Assembly (NCBI RefSeq): GCF_008831285.2
Contig: NC_045147.1
Coordinates: forward strand, 8,650,334 to 8,714,333
Length of the DNA stretch: 64,000 nucleotides
From: Nymphaea colorata
Lineage: Eukaryota; Streptophyta; Magnoliopsida; Nymphaeales; Nymphaeaceae
Direction: 5' to 3'
Shown: in pieces, positions 48,060 to 59,000 of the stretch
Layout of the letters: each line of letters opens with the position of its first letter
Position numbering within the stretch: the stretch's first letter is position 1
Program-made: the position numbers and the translations under genes
Notes under the pieces: model-generated
Databases searched by the model: none
What the model was told of the DNA's origin: nothing
The model's input: the letters and a program-made list of their open reading frames with translations, nothing else

Positions 48060-49140
48060 GCTTCCTTCTTGGGAATTAATTTCGATTTCTGGTTATCGCG
48101 GAATTCCTTAATTATCATGCTTTCCATTAATGAATAACGGAGAGTCCAACTGCAGATTAAAAAGGACGTTCATATTAGAATATTTCAGTCTTTAATTGTA
48201 CATACATGGTAAATTGATGGATCCGATGCCCACCAATTAACATCCAAATACTCAATTTAATGTGTTTACAAACCCAATAGTCATCAATGCTTTCCAAAAC
48301 CTTTATGCAATAAATTAGGATCTGTATCCCGTGGGAAATAAGCAGGTCCAAAAAACTGCAAGGTTTCAAAGTGACCCAGTTTTGATTAGGCAATTTCTTG
48401 TGAAACCAATCACTGACTTGAATAAACAGGTCCAATTAAGAAACCAGATCTAGAACAGAAAATCTCGTATAAAACTATGCATTCAATCAAAATATTGATA
48501 TACTACATACACAAAGAGAATTTGGTCCAGGAACATAGATTTTCTTGCTTCCCCCACCCCCCTTCTAAAGATTGATAAGAGAATCAGATGTAGATCTAGT
48601 GCTCCTTCATTATTGCCGGACCTTAGCCTGGATCACCAACTTTGGTAATATCCTAACCCATCTACACATTTACTTTTATTTTTCTGCTGGCAGCCTTTCT
48701 TTTCTTGCTCTAATAAGTCCCACATCTGAATTTTAATGCATGTAATGATATGGTAGCAGCAGATTCAGAACCTCAACAAAATTTAGATCTTTGAGTGCCA
48801 TTTCTGGCTTATTTGATTTTGATTTATAACTGTTTAGTTTTCCTAATTCAAGGTTTACTATATGGAGCAAATGAAACGCTTCTGGAAGAGTTCTTGTGAC
48901 TCACTGCTGTCCAGTCCAGCCCTCATTGCCTGCATGAATAAGTGACCACATTCAACTTTAAAAATTATGCATCTTGCTATATATATTTATAAATTCTATG
49001 TGTAACTTAGATTTTATGTTAAATTCATTGGTTTTAAAAAGATTTTCATGGTTCTAAAATCATGAAAATTTTATGCATTTTTTAAAGATTTTATTCCTAT
49101 TACTTTGGAACACTTTGTACTTATCTTGGTGCTTACGGTT
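48060..49140. other. intergenic region, nothing recognised
   Basis: AT-rich, with no frame above about 90 codons and no element termini that I can identify. Confidence 0.45.
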
Positions 49141-49259
49141 TATGGAAGTTCAAAGCCCGACCTCGGAAGGTCGGACTTTTTCCCGCAGACTTTCTTGAGA
49201 GCCGTTAGGGCTCTCTCGTTCCCCTACTTTTCTCTCTGCTTTCCCCTCCGTCGAAGCGC

Positions 49260-49541
49260 CGATTCCCCTCTCCTCTCTCGCTCTCTCCTTCCTCTCCTCT
49301 CTCACTGCTCTGTCACTCCCCTCCTCTCTGCTGCTCTCTCGCTCCTGTCCTCTCTCGCTGCTCTCTCGCTCCCTCCTTCCTCTCCTCTTTCCCCAACGTC
49401 GCTCCTTCCTTTCCTCTCTCGCTACTCTCCCGCTCTCTCCTTCCTTTCCTCTTTCCCCAACCTTGCTCCCTCCTTCCTCTCTCGCTGCTCTTTTGCTACC
49501 TTCTTCCTCTCCTCTTTCCCCAACCTCGCTCCCTTCTTTCC
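49260..49541. repeat. 63-bp pyrimidine-rich minisatellite, left block
   Basis: Degenerate copies of a unit containing CTCTCTCGCTGCTCTCTCGC and CCTCTTTCCCCAACCTCGCT. The plus strand is pure CT-rich with few A. The TRIM element at 49,542-50,000 interrupts the array. Long open frames on both strands come from the repeat length (a multiple of three), not from a gene. Confidence 0.85.
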
Positions 49542-49733
49542 TGTAACAACCCGACCCACTCCTGGGCTCGAGCCCCTGGTTTGACGGATCCCAACCCGCC
49601 TCCTTAGCAGCTTCGGCTCCAGCCTCAAAAAGGCTAGGAACCAGGATAATCATCTCATTAATAGCCTTCCTTTATAAATCCTTAAAGATCCCTCACAATC
49701 TTCGATACAGGACTAAACTTTTGGGGTGTTACA
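49542..49733 (-). repeat. 3' LTR of the TRIM
   Basis: 192 bp, TG...CA bounded; pairs with 49,809-50,000. Confidence 0.95.
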
Positions 49734-49808
49734 ATCCACCCCCTTAAGGCACACACGTCCGCGCGTGTGGGACCCCAGGTCCAAGTGTTGAACCGGCTCT
49801 GATACCAC

Positions 49809-50000
49809 TGTAACAACCCGACCCACTCCTGGGCTCGAGCCCCTGGTTTGACAGATCCCAACCCGCCTCCCTAGCAGCTTCGGCTCCAGCCTCAAAAAGG
49901 CTAGGAACCAGGACAATCATCTCATTAATAGCCTTCCTTTATAAGTCCTTGAAGATCCCTGACAATCTTCGATACAAGACTAAACTCCTGGGGTGTTACA
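49809..50000 (-). repeat. 5' LTR of the TRIM
   Basis: 192 bp, adjacent to the primer site on its left side. I see no 5S-rRNA-like block, so it is not a Cassandra-type TRIM. Confidence 0.95.
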
Positions 50001-50228
50001 TTTCCTCTCTCGCTGCTCTCTCGCTCCTTCCTTCCTCTCCTCTTTCCCCAACCTCGCTCCCTCCTTCCTCTCTCGCTGCTCTCTTGCTCCTTCCTTCCTC
50101 TCCTCTTTCCCCAACCTCGCTCCCTCCTTCCTCTCTCGCTGCTCTCTCGCTCCCTCCTTTCTCTCCTCTTTCCCCAACCTCGCTCCCTCCTTCCTCTCTC
50201 GCTGCTCTCTCGCTCCCTCCTTCCCCAA
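50001..50228. repeat. 63-bp pyrimidine-rich minisatellite, right block
   Basis: Three and a half near-identical 63-bp units (21 codons). The plus frame repeats SRCSLAPSFLSSFPNLAPSF-like residues and the minus frame repeats KEGARLGKEER-like residues. It is more homogeneous than the left block. Confidence 0.9.
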
Positions 50229-50328
50229 CGTCCCCCGCTTGCAGCCCCAGGTGAGCCCTATGCGTCTCTCTGTCACTCTCTCACACACACGTTCTGTCAA
50301 TAACCCATCTCTCTCTCTTCACATGCAG

Positions 50329-50391
50329 GACTTAGGCACCATCTTCAACAGGAAATTTGGGTTTATCCCTCTTGGCTGCTGCTTTACTCAG
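50329..50391 (+). pseudogene. possible isolated exon
   Basis: A 63-bp open block reading DLGTIFNRKFGFIPLGCCFTQ is framed by CACATGCAG and GTATGC, both good splice signals. It follows a pyrimidine-rich stretch. No neighbouring exon is identified and the protein is not recognised. It may be another captured gene fragment. Confidence 0.25.
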
Positions 50392-51083
50392 GTATGCTTC
50401 TCACTGAATCTTTATTTTGTTCTTTCTACAATTCAAGCATGTATTATCCTGAGAAACGCTCTTTTTGTTGTAGTTTATAGTCTAGCTGAGTACATAACAA
50501 TGTCTCTGTTTCTTTGAGGACTTGTATATATGGAGGTAGGTGTTGAACATCACCATTTTGGGAGCAAGATAATTGCAATCACACATGTTTATGAATAAAG
50601 TTGTTAATCCCGATGGAGTTTTTTTTATTTATGTTCTTTAACATCAATTGTGGTCCAATTTGCCTATTAGAGGAAATCATATGTTTTATATTACAATTAG
50701 TTGCTTCTTTGGTAATTCAACAGGCTCGGGTCTTTGTTTTATTACTCCTTGATGGCAATACGAAAAGAAAAAGACAATGTTTCATTTGGTTTTTTGGCTG
50801 TTTTCATACAGAAAATGGCAGAACCAGTACCAGGCTGGAATATTTTTCCCATCCCACCAACTCTTTTAATGGTGGCGGCGGGACTGCAAAAGGAAGAATC
50901 ATCCCACTCCCTCGACGAACTGAGTTTTGGGAAGGCTGGGTGGTGCCCAAACATGCCATATAACCCAATTTTATGGCGAAATAGGGTTTGACACCTACAA
51001 CCTGGTTTTTTACCAGGACCAGTTTTTGGGTGGCATCCAAAAACCACCCAAGTGTATTACAACCTTTCAAACACGCATACAAC

Positions 51084-51542
51084 TAAGGGTGGGTATCGGG
51101 TCGGGCCCGGCCCGCTCTCCCGACCCCCTTTCCAAGTTTCCCCTCCTCGACCCCCTTTCCCCCTGCCCTCCTATCGCCCTCCGGCTACGGCGTTGGGTCT
51201 CCACCGACTGCAGCAACAGCGACGGAGGGGGAGCAGCGATGAAGGAGAAGGGGGAGCAGCGAGGGAGACGGAAAGAGACTCAGGGAGAGGGAGAGCGGGA
51301 GTGGAGAAGGGGAGGGGGAGGGAGAGGGGAGCGGAGAGGGAGAGGGAGACGGGAAGGGAGAGGGTGAGCGGGAGCAAAGAGGGAGAGGGAGAGGAGGAGC
51401 AGAGAGGGAGAGCGGGAGAGGAGACGAGGAGGGAGAGGGGGAGCGGAGAGGGAGACAGAGGAGGACAGGAGGAGAGGGAGTGGGGGACGGAGGGTGGGAG
51501 TTGGGCCGGGCCAGGTTTTTCCCGACCCGACGCCCAGCCTTA
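51084..51542. mobile_element. hAT-like non-autonomous inverted-repeat element
   Basis: Ends TAAGGGTGGGTATCGGGTCG and, inverted, TAAGGCTGGGCGTCGGGTCG: an inverted repeat of about 22 bp with a few mismatches, extended by GGGCCGGGCC on both sides. Such (T/C)AGGGGTGGGC..CGGGTCGGG termini are common in plant hAT elements. The core (51,225-51,490) is a purine-rich GAGGGAGAGGG array with open frames on both strands that are compositional. A clean 8-bp duplication is not visible. Confidence 0.5.
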
Positions 51543-51689
51543 CATTACATGCAACTTACAAAAACACCAATAGTGTTGCATAATCTACAAAAGTTGACAA
51601 TATGAATCGTTGTTGTGGTGCCTATAGTTCCAATAAATTCTCTTACTAGCAAAATGTAGCTAGCAACTACAAGAAACATATAAATATAG

Positions 51690-52185
51690 GACTACCTCAG
51701 TACATCAGGACCACGAACTCTAGGTGATGCCAGTGAGATTTGCCACCATAAATTTTTTTCTGGACTAGCACTCTATCGGTTTTCCGCAGTATAGTATTAT
51801 GTTTTCCATATCCATCATTAGTAGCCAGAAGAGGAAAGGAAAGATTTGTGCCAAGAAGAGAAGAAGCAGAATAGGAAAATCCCTTCACTTGCTCAATCAT
51901 ATCTCCAGGTTCTTGAAACTCGCCAAATCTCAATATTATTCCATCAACAGGACTAACATATTACCCAAGAACAATAAAGTGATAAACAGTAACTGAGCAC
52001 TTAGTACACACCCCAAAAAAAGCAAACATAAAAGAAATGTTACAGGAGACAAGATAGAAGGGCAGGTTACCAGTTACCAGACAATTTGGATCAGGGTCAA
52101 TAGGCCGTGAGCTTACTTTAAGGGAGTATAAAAAACTCTTGTAATGAAGCATATTCCTCCAACAGTAAACCAACTTCTTTAATAT
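51690..52185 (-). pseudogene. phosphatidylserine decarboxylase (PSD1-like) pseudogene fragment
   Basis: PSD converts phosphatidylserine to phosphatidylethanolamine in mitochondria. Minus-strand 52,185-52,078 follows an acceptor (TTTTTTATAG) and reads LLLEEYASLQEFF, then, after a shift of frame consistent with a 2-bp loss, SSRPIDPDPNCL before GTAACTG. 51,958-51,690 reads VSPVDGIILRFGEF, DMIEQVKGFSYS and LLGTN, then after another shift ISLASPRVRGP before a GTAGTC donor. The SPVDG and KGFSYS...LLG blocks identify the family. Both exons carry frameshifts, the acceptor before VSPVDG is poor, and the C-terminal part with the LGST self-cleavage site is absent. Confidence 0.75.
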
Positions 52186-52867
52186 CTATAAAAAAGAAAT
52201 GGTTATTAATACTCTTTCAACCTTAGAATGCCTGACAGACATAATGTAGCATAGCAACGACAATACAGGGTGTCCAATATTACATATTTTATTGGTCAGG
52301 CATACACTTTGGCAAAACATATCATTTCAGAAGATGACAATACAAAGTTCACAGTAAACAAGCCCAAAATTCAAAGCATGATGACATTTTTAAAAGCACG
52401 ATTCTTACGATTCCAAGTAACTAAATAGCATGTACCACAGTTCTCTGGTCATAAAAGGGACAGTCCTTAAGGTTTAAAACATGCTCCCATATTATGCAAC
52501 AAGAATACACATAACCTCAAGATTGGTAGGGAAGCTATCGGATCGGACACCACAATTCTATTTAAAGATGTTCACATATTCAAATTCGAACTCGAATATA
52601 GATGAAGTTTTTATACCATATAGAAATCCAACTTTATAAACTTGTTGAAAAATTTTAACCAGAGCGAGTTTTATGCCCACGCAATCTATCCCCGATTGAC
52701 TACGCCCTAGGCAGAATTCGTTGCGGATGCATGATAAAACACAAGGAAACTCGCATTGTGATTCTATTTCTATAGTTCGAGAGGGTCAGGACAAATGAGA
52801 TGAACAACATGAATCAACAAATAGAGGAGAAGTAATGAGAATGACAGAGATCAGATCAGAGGTCTAA

Positions 52868-53010
52868 CCTGCTCAGCCATAGCTGCGGAGAAGGAGATGC
52901 CTTTTCCAACCGAACTACGCTTCTTGGTGCCCAATTCTCAACCCCAAAATCCATGATGCCTCCTCCCCTACTCTCTCTCTCTCTCTCTCTCTTCACTCTC
53001 TTGGGTTTTG
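52868..53010 (-). other. possible 5' leader and first exon upstream of the PSD-like pseudogene
   Basis: Minus strand: a (GA)n tract (52,972-52,992) typical of plant 5' leaders, an ATG reading MDFGVENWAPRSVVRLEKAS, a second ATG (MAEQ) and a donor GTTAGACC. It is 0.7 kb upstream of the first PSD exon on the same strand, so it may be the leader of the former gene. Its frame does not match any PSD N-terminus that I recognise. Confidence 0.3.
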
Positions 53011-53328
53011 ATGAAGAAGAGATGGAGGGTTGCCCAACGTCTATTTCTCTCCTACCGTGTTTTTAAATTCTAAAATCTAAAAAGGAAGGTGAGAAGATTG
53101 CTATTTAAAAAAATTACTTTTTAAATGTTCACCAATTCACCAAATTGGCAGCTTCCATGTTACTTGTTTTCTCAAGGCCACAATCGACGATCGATTTCTG
53201 CCGAGGCCTTCAGCTAAATACAAACAAATGAGGGAGAGGGGGGCGGGCAACATGATGTACCCCCATCCCTCATCAGTCGTATCAGCCACTTGACTCACTG
53301 CATGCGCCCAACGGCTGCCCGTATATTT

Positions 53329-53430
53329 ATTTATTTACTATATATGTATATATATGTATACGTATATTTATTTATTTATTATATATATATATATATTCAC
53401 ACACACACACACACTCTCTCTCTCTCTCTC
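53329..53430. repeat. compound TA / AC / TC simple repeat
   Basis: TATATA-rich tract, then (AC)n and (TC)n. Confidence 0.85.
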
Positions 53431-54372
53431 ATACAAGGCTTTTCTAACAACACTTAACCACTTAAAATCCTTCAAATGATATCCATTGGTCAACATGATC
53501 TCTTACGCCTATGGTCTACTTTTTCCAATCATTTGTATCGACTCCTTCGAATTGCCTTCAATTGATCAAAATTTTGTGGTCTTATGAATTTTCAGTATGT
53601 TACCATCTTTCCCTTCTTCAACATTCTTGACTGTCTCATTGTATGAGTATGATTTGAATGACCTGAGCAAGTATGAGATGCATATTCATGCTTAACATGA
53701 TGTCAGTATTACCCTTCATTAGCTTTAAAGGCTTGGCATCATGGATAACAAATCTACTCACCTGTGTTGGACATGCTGTTTGCTTGCAACCCATACTGAT
53801 AAGACAATGTACCAATTCACTAAGTGTAGAAGAGCAGATTAAAATGTCATACAATTACCATGGTAGTCATCAAACCAATAACATCAAACGCCTAATATCT
53901 CTACTTTTGAGAGAGCAAGGCTAAACTAGTATCAGCATTCTATTAGACAATATAAAATCGATAAAACAAGATAATAGACAAATAGTATCATTAATGAACG
54001 AACATGAATGGGAATCTAGCAAACAAAACACCTTTTAGGGGCATGTCATGGAAATGATTTAAATTCAGTAATAGGGTTGAGGTTTCTTTGAATCTATATA
54101 ATGGAACTTACATTTAAATGCAATCACAACATGTTAAACTTACAAAGCAAACCCTTTATTTGGTGCTTAGAGCCTCATCCATTCGAGAGACCCTAAGATT
54201 TGGCATTCTGGAACAGTAAAATAAAAATGAGCAAGTACCCATGGATGAGAACAAGTAAATCCGGACCAATGTTCTATAACTAGAGAGACCACAGTAGTGG
54301 CCCAGAAAACACGAAGACAAGGACTTCATGTTTCATTTGGCAAGCCAAGTTAATGAATGCATGCTTTGCTTT
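53431..54372. other. intergenic region left of the copia element
   Basis: No gene recognised. Overlapping frames of about 70-80 codons exist on both strands at 53,636-53,924 without domain support. Confidence 0.45.
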
Positions 54373-54377
54373 AGCAT

Positions 54378-54644
54378 TGTTAGAATACCGTGTAATAGGG
54401 AACCGGGTCCGGATATGGACCCGGTACCATGGGCTCGGTTCCCTAGGTGGGTCTCTCTTCCTCCCTCTTTTATTCTAATCACTTATTGTAATTGTTGATT
54501 AAGTGAATTAAGTTTTCTCTCTCCTAGGGTTGCGGTTTTGCCCCTAGGTTACAGCTTCCCCGTGGTTTTTCACCTCGTTCCAAGGTTTTCCACGTAAATC
54601 TTGTGTTTGTTTACCTTTCTCTTCTTCCGCTGCGTGTTTCTACA
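54378..54644 (+). repeat. 5' LTR of the copia element
   Basis: 267 bp, TGTTAGAATACCG...GTGTTTCTACA. It lacks 20 bp present in the 3' LTR after GACCCGGTACC; that extra segment shares GGGAACCG with its surroundings, so it was probably lost here by short-repeat recombination. Confidence 0.95.
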
Positions 54645-54657
54645 TGGTATTAGAGCC
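54645..54657 (+). other. primer binding site, initiator tRNA-Met type
   Basis: TGGTATTAGAGCC directly after the LTR end TCTACA; one change from TGGTATCAGAGC. Confidence 0.9.
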
Positions 54658-55110
54658 AAAATCGTGTTGTTTGGCTTCTTCGTTCGTGTGTGATTTAGGG
54701 TTTTTTTTTGGAACCCTAAGTCTGATCTTGCTGGAGTTCTTAGCCCCGCCGCCGACGCAGCCCGCTGTCCCACCGCTGCCGACGTAGACCGCCGAACCAC
54801 CGCCGCCGACATAGACCGCCGTCCAACCGCCGCCGACGTCGCCCTACGTCCCGCCGCCGATGCAGCCCACCGCTGCCCGCTGTTGCCTGGCGTGCACCGC
54901 TGCCGTCCACCGATCTGACACCGTTGCGCCGACGCCGCTCGCTGTTCGCGCCGCCCGCAGTCGCCTGGCCTGTTCCACGCCCTGTGACTGCTTGCCGGGA
55001 ATCCCGCTGCTCTGCCGCTGCCCATCCTCCATTGTAGGCAAAGCGCCCAGGTCCTCCTCTTGCGTTTTTTTCTGGTATTCTCTGACTGTTGGATTTCTTT
55101 TGTGGTCGTT
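54658..55110 (+). other. 5' leader of the copia element with GC-rich repeats
   Basis: 54,745-54,960 is a run of GCCGCCGACG / CCGCCG-type words, much richer in CpG than its surroundings. It keeps minus-strand frames open that are not genes. The gag start is at 55,111. Confidence 0.7.
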
Positions 55111-56064
55111 ATGGCTAAAGAGATGACCTCCAAGACCGATGTTAACTTTGACACGGGCAGCAATACCAAGAGCGATAACTTGCCTATTCAAGTCACCTCT
55201 ATTCGACTGAACAAAGACAATTATCTCTCTTGGTCTGCTGCGCTGGAAATTGGGATCACTAGTCGCGGTCGTCTGCCCTATATCACTGGGGAGAAACTTG
55301 CACCTAGTAAAACTGATCCTGGATGGGCGACTTGGGCGTTGGAAGATAGTCAAGTTAAGGTTTGGATTATTAGTTCTGTTTCCACTGATATTCATCCCCT
55401 TATTTTGTGAAAGTTGACCTCATATGACATGTGGACTGTGCTTGCAAGGATGTATGGTCATAAAAAGAGAGTCCTGCGTACATACCAGATTAAACGCAGC
55501 ATCTATTCTCTTAAACAGGGTGACTTGTTTGTGGCATCCTTCTATGCAGTCCTAAAGACTAAATGGAAGGAACTGGAATATCATGTGAATGATGACTGGC
55601 AGAAAGAATGGATGGACCGCACTTTTATTTTCCTGGGAGGTCTGCGTGTTGAGTTTGAATCCATTAGGAGTCAAATTCTCAACTGTGACGAGACCCCTGG
55701 AATTGAGGAGGTGTATGCCTGGGTGGAATCTGAGGAACAACGTCGTCACGTGATGCATATTGACTACAGTCATGGTTGTTCACCCTCTGCTTTTGTTGGT
55801 CGTGCTCCAGAGACTGGGCAGGGTCCCATTCGACGTTGCAGTCATTGTAACAAGTTGCGACACTCAGTTGATTTTTGTTGGGATCTTCATCCTGAGAGGA
55901 GGCTCACTCGTGGTCGTACTCCCTCTGGTAGGCGGGGTCCTCCTATGGCTGATACTAGCTCTCCCAGTGTTGAAAAACCGAAGCTTTCCTCTGACCAAAT
56001 CAATGAATTACAAGCTTACATCAGCCAGTTATCTACTACTAAGGAGGATGCCTCCACGTCTTAG
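55111..56064 (+). pseudogene. Ty1/copia gag
   Basis: The frame opens at ATG 55,111 (MAKEMTSK) and shows the copia gag fold: LNKDNYLSWSAALEI, W.LEDSQVKVWII, YDMWTVLARMY, IYSLKQGDLFVASFYAVLK and WKELEYH. A zinc knuckle C-x2-C-x4-H-x4-C (CSHCNKLRHSVDFC) lies at about 55,836-55,877. An in-frame TGA at 55,408-55,410 and a TAG at 56,062-56,064 interrupt it. The frame is otherwise continuous with pol. gag forms the virus-like particle and binds RNA. Both stops can be explained by single transitions in CGA and CAG. Confidence 0.9.
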
Positions 56065-59000
56065 GCAGCTCAGTTAGCCCAAGCTCTTGTTGCCACAAGT
56101 GATCAAGGTAATCCCTTACTTGGTGATTGGGTAGTTGACAGTGGAGCTACTCATCATATGACAGGGAACCTTAAGATGTTTCAAGAGTACAAATTGTCTT
56201 CAGAGCAGCAACGCGTATCTATGGTTGATGGGTCCTCGATCTCTGTGGTTGGAAAAGGAAGTTTGTCCTTATTAAATAAATATCTTCTGCATAATGCTCT
56301 TCATGTTCCCAACATTCTTGTGAATTTGTTATCTGTTAGTAGTATCACCAAAGAACTCAATTGTAATCTAATTTTCTCTGTTGATCATTGTACCCTGCAG
56401 GACTTGGTGATGGGGAAGAAGATTGGGATTGGTTCGGTTATTGATGGCCTCTACAGACTGCCCGTACAGGTTGCCTCTGCTCTCATCTCAGCCACTAGCA
56501 GACAGTCGACGGGCGTGGAGGACAGGTCTAGCATTATGAGATGGCATGAGCGCCTTGGACATCTCCCATTCCAGTTGTTTAAGAAGTTGTTTCCTAGGTT
56601 GTTTACTTCTGTTTCCATGGACTCCTTCACATGTGAAGTGTGTCAGTTTGCTAAGCATGTTAGGGCTTCGTACCCTATTTCTGTCAATAAAACCACTCGT
56701 CCTTTTGCTTTGGTTCACTTTGACGTTTGGGGTCCTTCGGGAGTACTCACTTGTCGTGGTTTCCATTACTTTATGACTTTGATTGATGACAACTCACATT
56801 GTACGTTCGTGTATTTGTTGAAAGAACGCAGTGAGGTTCCTGTCTTTGTCAAAAATTTTGTTGCCTTTGTCGAAAATCAATTTCAGACCTCTGTTCAAAC
56901 ACTCCGTACTGATAATGCCAGGGAGTATGTCTCCCAATCCCTGGATGACTTCCTGCGGGGCAAGGGTATTGTTCATGAGACGTCCGGTAGTTATACTCCT
57001 CCTCAAAATGGCATGGCCGAACGTAAAAATCACCATTTAGTAGATGCCACCCGAGCTATTATGTTCCACAGGCACATTCCTAAGCGCTACTGGGGCAATG
57101 CTCTCCTCACTAGTGCACACCTCATCAACTGTATGCCCACTCGTGTGTTGAATGGCCGTACTCCTTACTCTGTGCTCAGTCCCACTCATAACCCCTGGCC
57201 TCTTACTCCTCGGGTGTTCGGGTGTGTCTGCTTTGTTCATAACCATAGTCCCACCATCAAGAAACTTGACCATCGGTCTGTCAAAGTTGTCTTCTTGGGG
57301 TATTCCTCCACTCAGAAGGGATATAAATGTATTGATCCTACTACCTCCAAAATCTATTTCTCCTGGGATGTTACCTTTCATGAACATGAGGCATATTTTC
57401 CTGTGAATCCTCTTCAGGGGGAGTGTATAGGGGACAGTGTGGAAGAGTATTCTCCAAATCAGCTTATTCAGTTTACTGACTTCTTGGACTACAAACTTAG
57501 TCACAGTGTGGAAGATACAGTCAGAGATGATAAAGACAGTCATGTGGAAGGGGGCCCTGTGGATGATCAGTCCACATCCCGTGATCATTTGTTTGGGCAG
57601 GTTTACACTAGAAAGGAGAAAGATGTGGTTGAGACTGTTGATGCAACCAATCCTAATCCTGTGAGTTCTCCGAATGAACCAAGTCCAATGAATGAAGAGC
57701 TTCCCATAGCCCTGCGCAAGGGGACCAGGTCATGTACTTCTCACCCTATTCAGAAATTTGTCTCATATTCAAAACTCAGTAAAGAATACAAATGCTTTAT
57801 TATCACTTTGTCTATGTCTGTGATTCCCAGGTGTGTGGAAGATGCAAGAGAGGATCCTAAATGGCTACAGGCTATGATAGAGGTGATGGATGCCTTGGCA
57901 AAGAACAACACTTGGGAAGTGGTCGATATTCCCAAGGGGACTCACTTAGTTGGTTCCAAGTGGGTGTTTAGTGTGAAGTATAAACCTGATATCACTATGG
58001 AACGGTATAAAGCTCGTCTGGTTGCAAAGGGGTTCAGCCAAAAATACGGAATTGACTATCTTGAAACCTTTGCTCATGTTGCAAAACTAAAGACTGTGAG
58101 GGTCATTTTGGCACTTGCAATGCAAAAGAAATGGGGCATGGACCAGCTTGATGTCAAGAACGCCTTCTTGAATGGCCATCTAGAGGAGGAGGTCTATATG
58201 AGCATGCCTCCCGGATATGCTCAAAGTGGAAAATGTTGTCATCTCAAGAAGGACCTGTACGGCCTGAAACAGTCCCCTAGAGCATGGTTTGAAAGACTGA
58301 GGGTGGTAATGAAGACAAATGGGTACAAACAAGGAAATTGTGATCATACCCTGTTCATTAAGCAGAGAAGTGGCCTGGTGGGCATTTTTCTTGTGTATGT
58401 TGATGATATGATTGTCACAGGAGATGATGAAGAAGAGAAAAGGAAGATGAAGGAGAGGTTAGCTGCTGAATTTGTCCTTAAAGATCTGGGAAAATTAAGG
58501 TACTTTCTGGGAATATAGATTGCTCGATCAGAAACAGGGCTTGTTATGAGCCAAAGGAAGTACACTCTAGACCTCCGGAAACAGACAGGTAAACTGGGAT
58601 GCAGGCCCTTTCTAACTCCAATGGAGTCAGGTATAAAGATAAGTATCAAAATTGGTAACATCCTGGATGAGGAAGAAAAAAGACGGCATCAGAGGCTGGT
58701 TGGTAAGCTTATTTATCTTACTCTTATACTCGCCCTGATATTACTTATGTTGTAAATGTGTTGAGTCAGTTTATGCATGCTCCTACTGATTGTCACTAGA
58801 AGAGTGCATAAAGAGTGTTGAGGTACCTGAAGAATAACCCAGGTAAAGGGTTACTGTATACACAGCAAGACAAACTTAATATTGAAGGATACTCTAACGC
58901 CGACTGGGCTGGTTGCACGGATACTATAATGTCTACCACAGGGTACTGCATCTTTATAGGGGGAAACCTGGTGGTATGGAGGAGTAAAAGGCAGGAGGTC

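Larger units (their letters stand above)
49542..50000 (-). mobile_element. TRIM (terminal-repeat retrotransposon in miniature)
   Basis: 459 bp: two 192-bp direct LTRs (49,542-49,733 and 49,809-50,000), each TGTAACAACCCG...GGTGTTACA, around a 75-bp internal part. It is flanked by an exact TTTCC duplication (49,537-49,541 and 50,001-50,005). In minus orientation the internal part starts with a perfect tRNA-Met primer site (TGGTATCAGAGCC, 49,807-49,795) one base after the LTR. It ends with a polypurine-like CTTAAGGGGGTGGAT before the other LTR. There is no coding capacity. About nine differences between the LTRs indicate an insertion of moderate age. Confidence 0.95.

Noticed and set aside
49105-49653. 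Frames of 159 (plus) and 167 (minus) codons, low-complexity Ser/Leu and Glu/Arg/Gly rich
   Set aside because: Produced by the minisatellite and running into the TRIM LTR; no gene signals.
49795-49808. A tRNA gene at the TGGTATCAGAGC matches (also 46,632 and 62,678)
   Set aside because: Only the 12-base primer-site complement of tRNA-Met is present; there is no cloverleaf around it.
51052-51573. Gly/Arg/Glu-rich frames of 146-173 codons
   Set aside because: They translate the GAGGGA array inside the hAT-like element; no conserved domain.
53636-53924. Minus-strand frame with CPTQVSRFVIHDAKPLKLMKG, vaguely like a retroelement protease flank
   Set aside because: No active-site DTG/DSG and no neighbouring pol domain; too weak to call.
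54570-55395. Minus-strand frames of 199 and 183 codons over the copia leader and gag
   Set aside because: Antisense shadows of the GC-rich leader and gag; the plus strand carries the recognisable gag.
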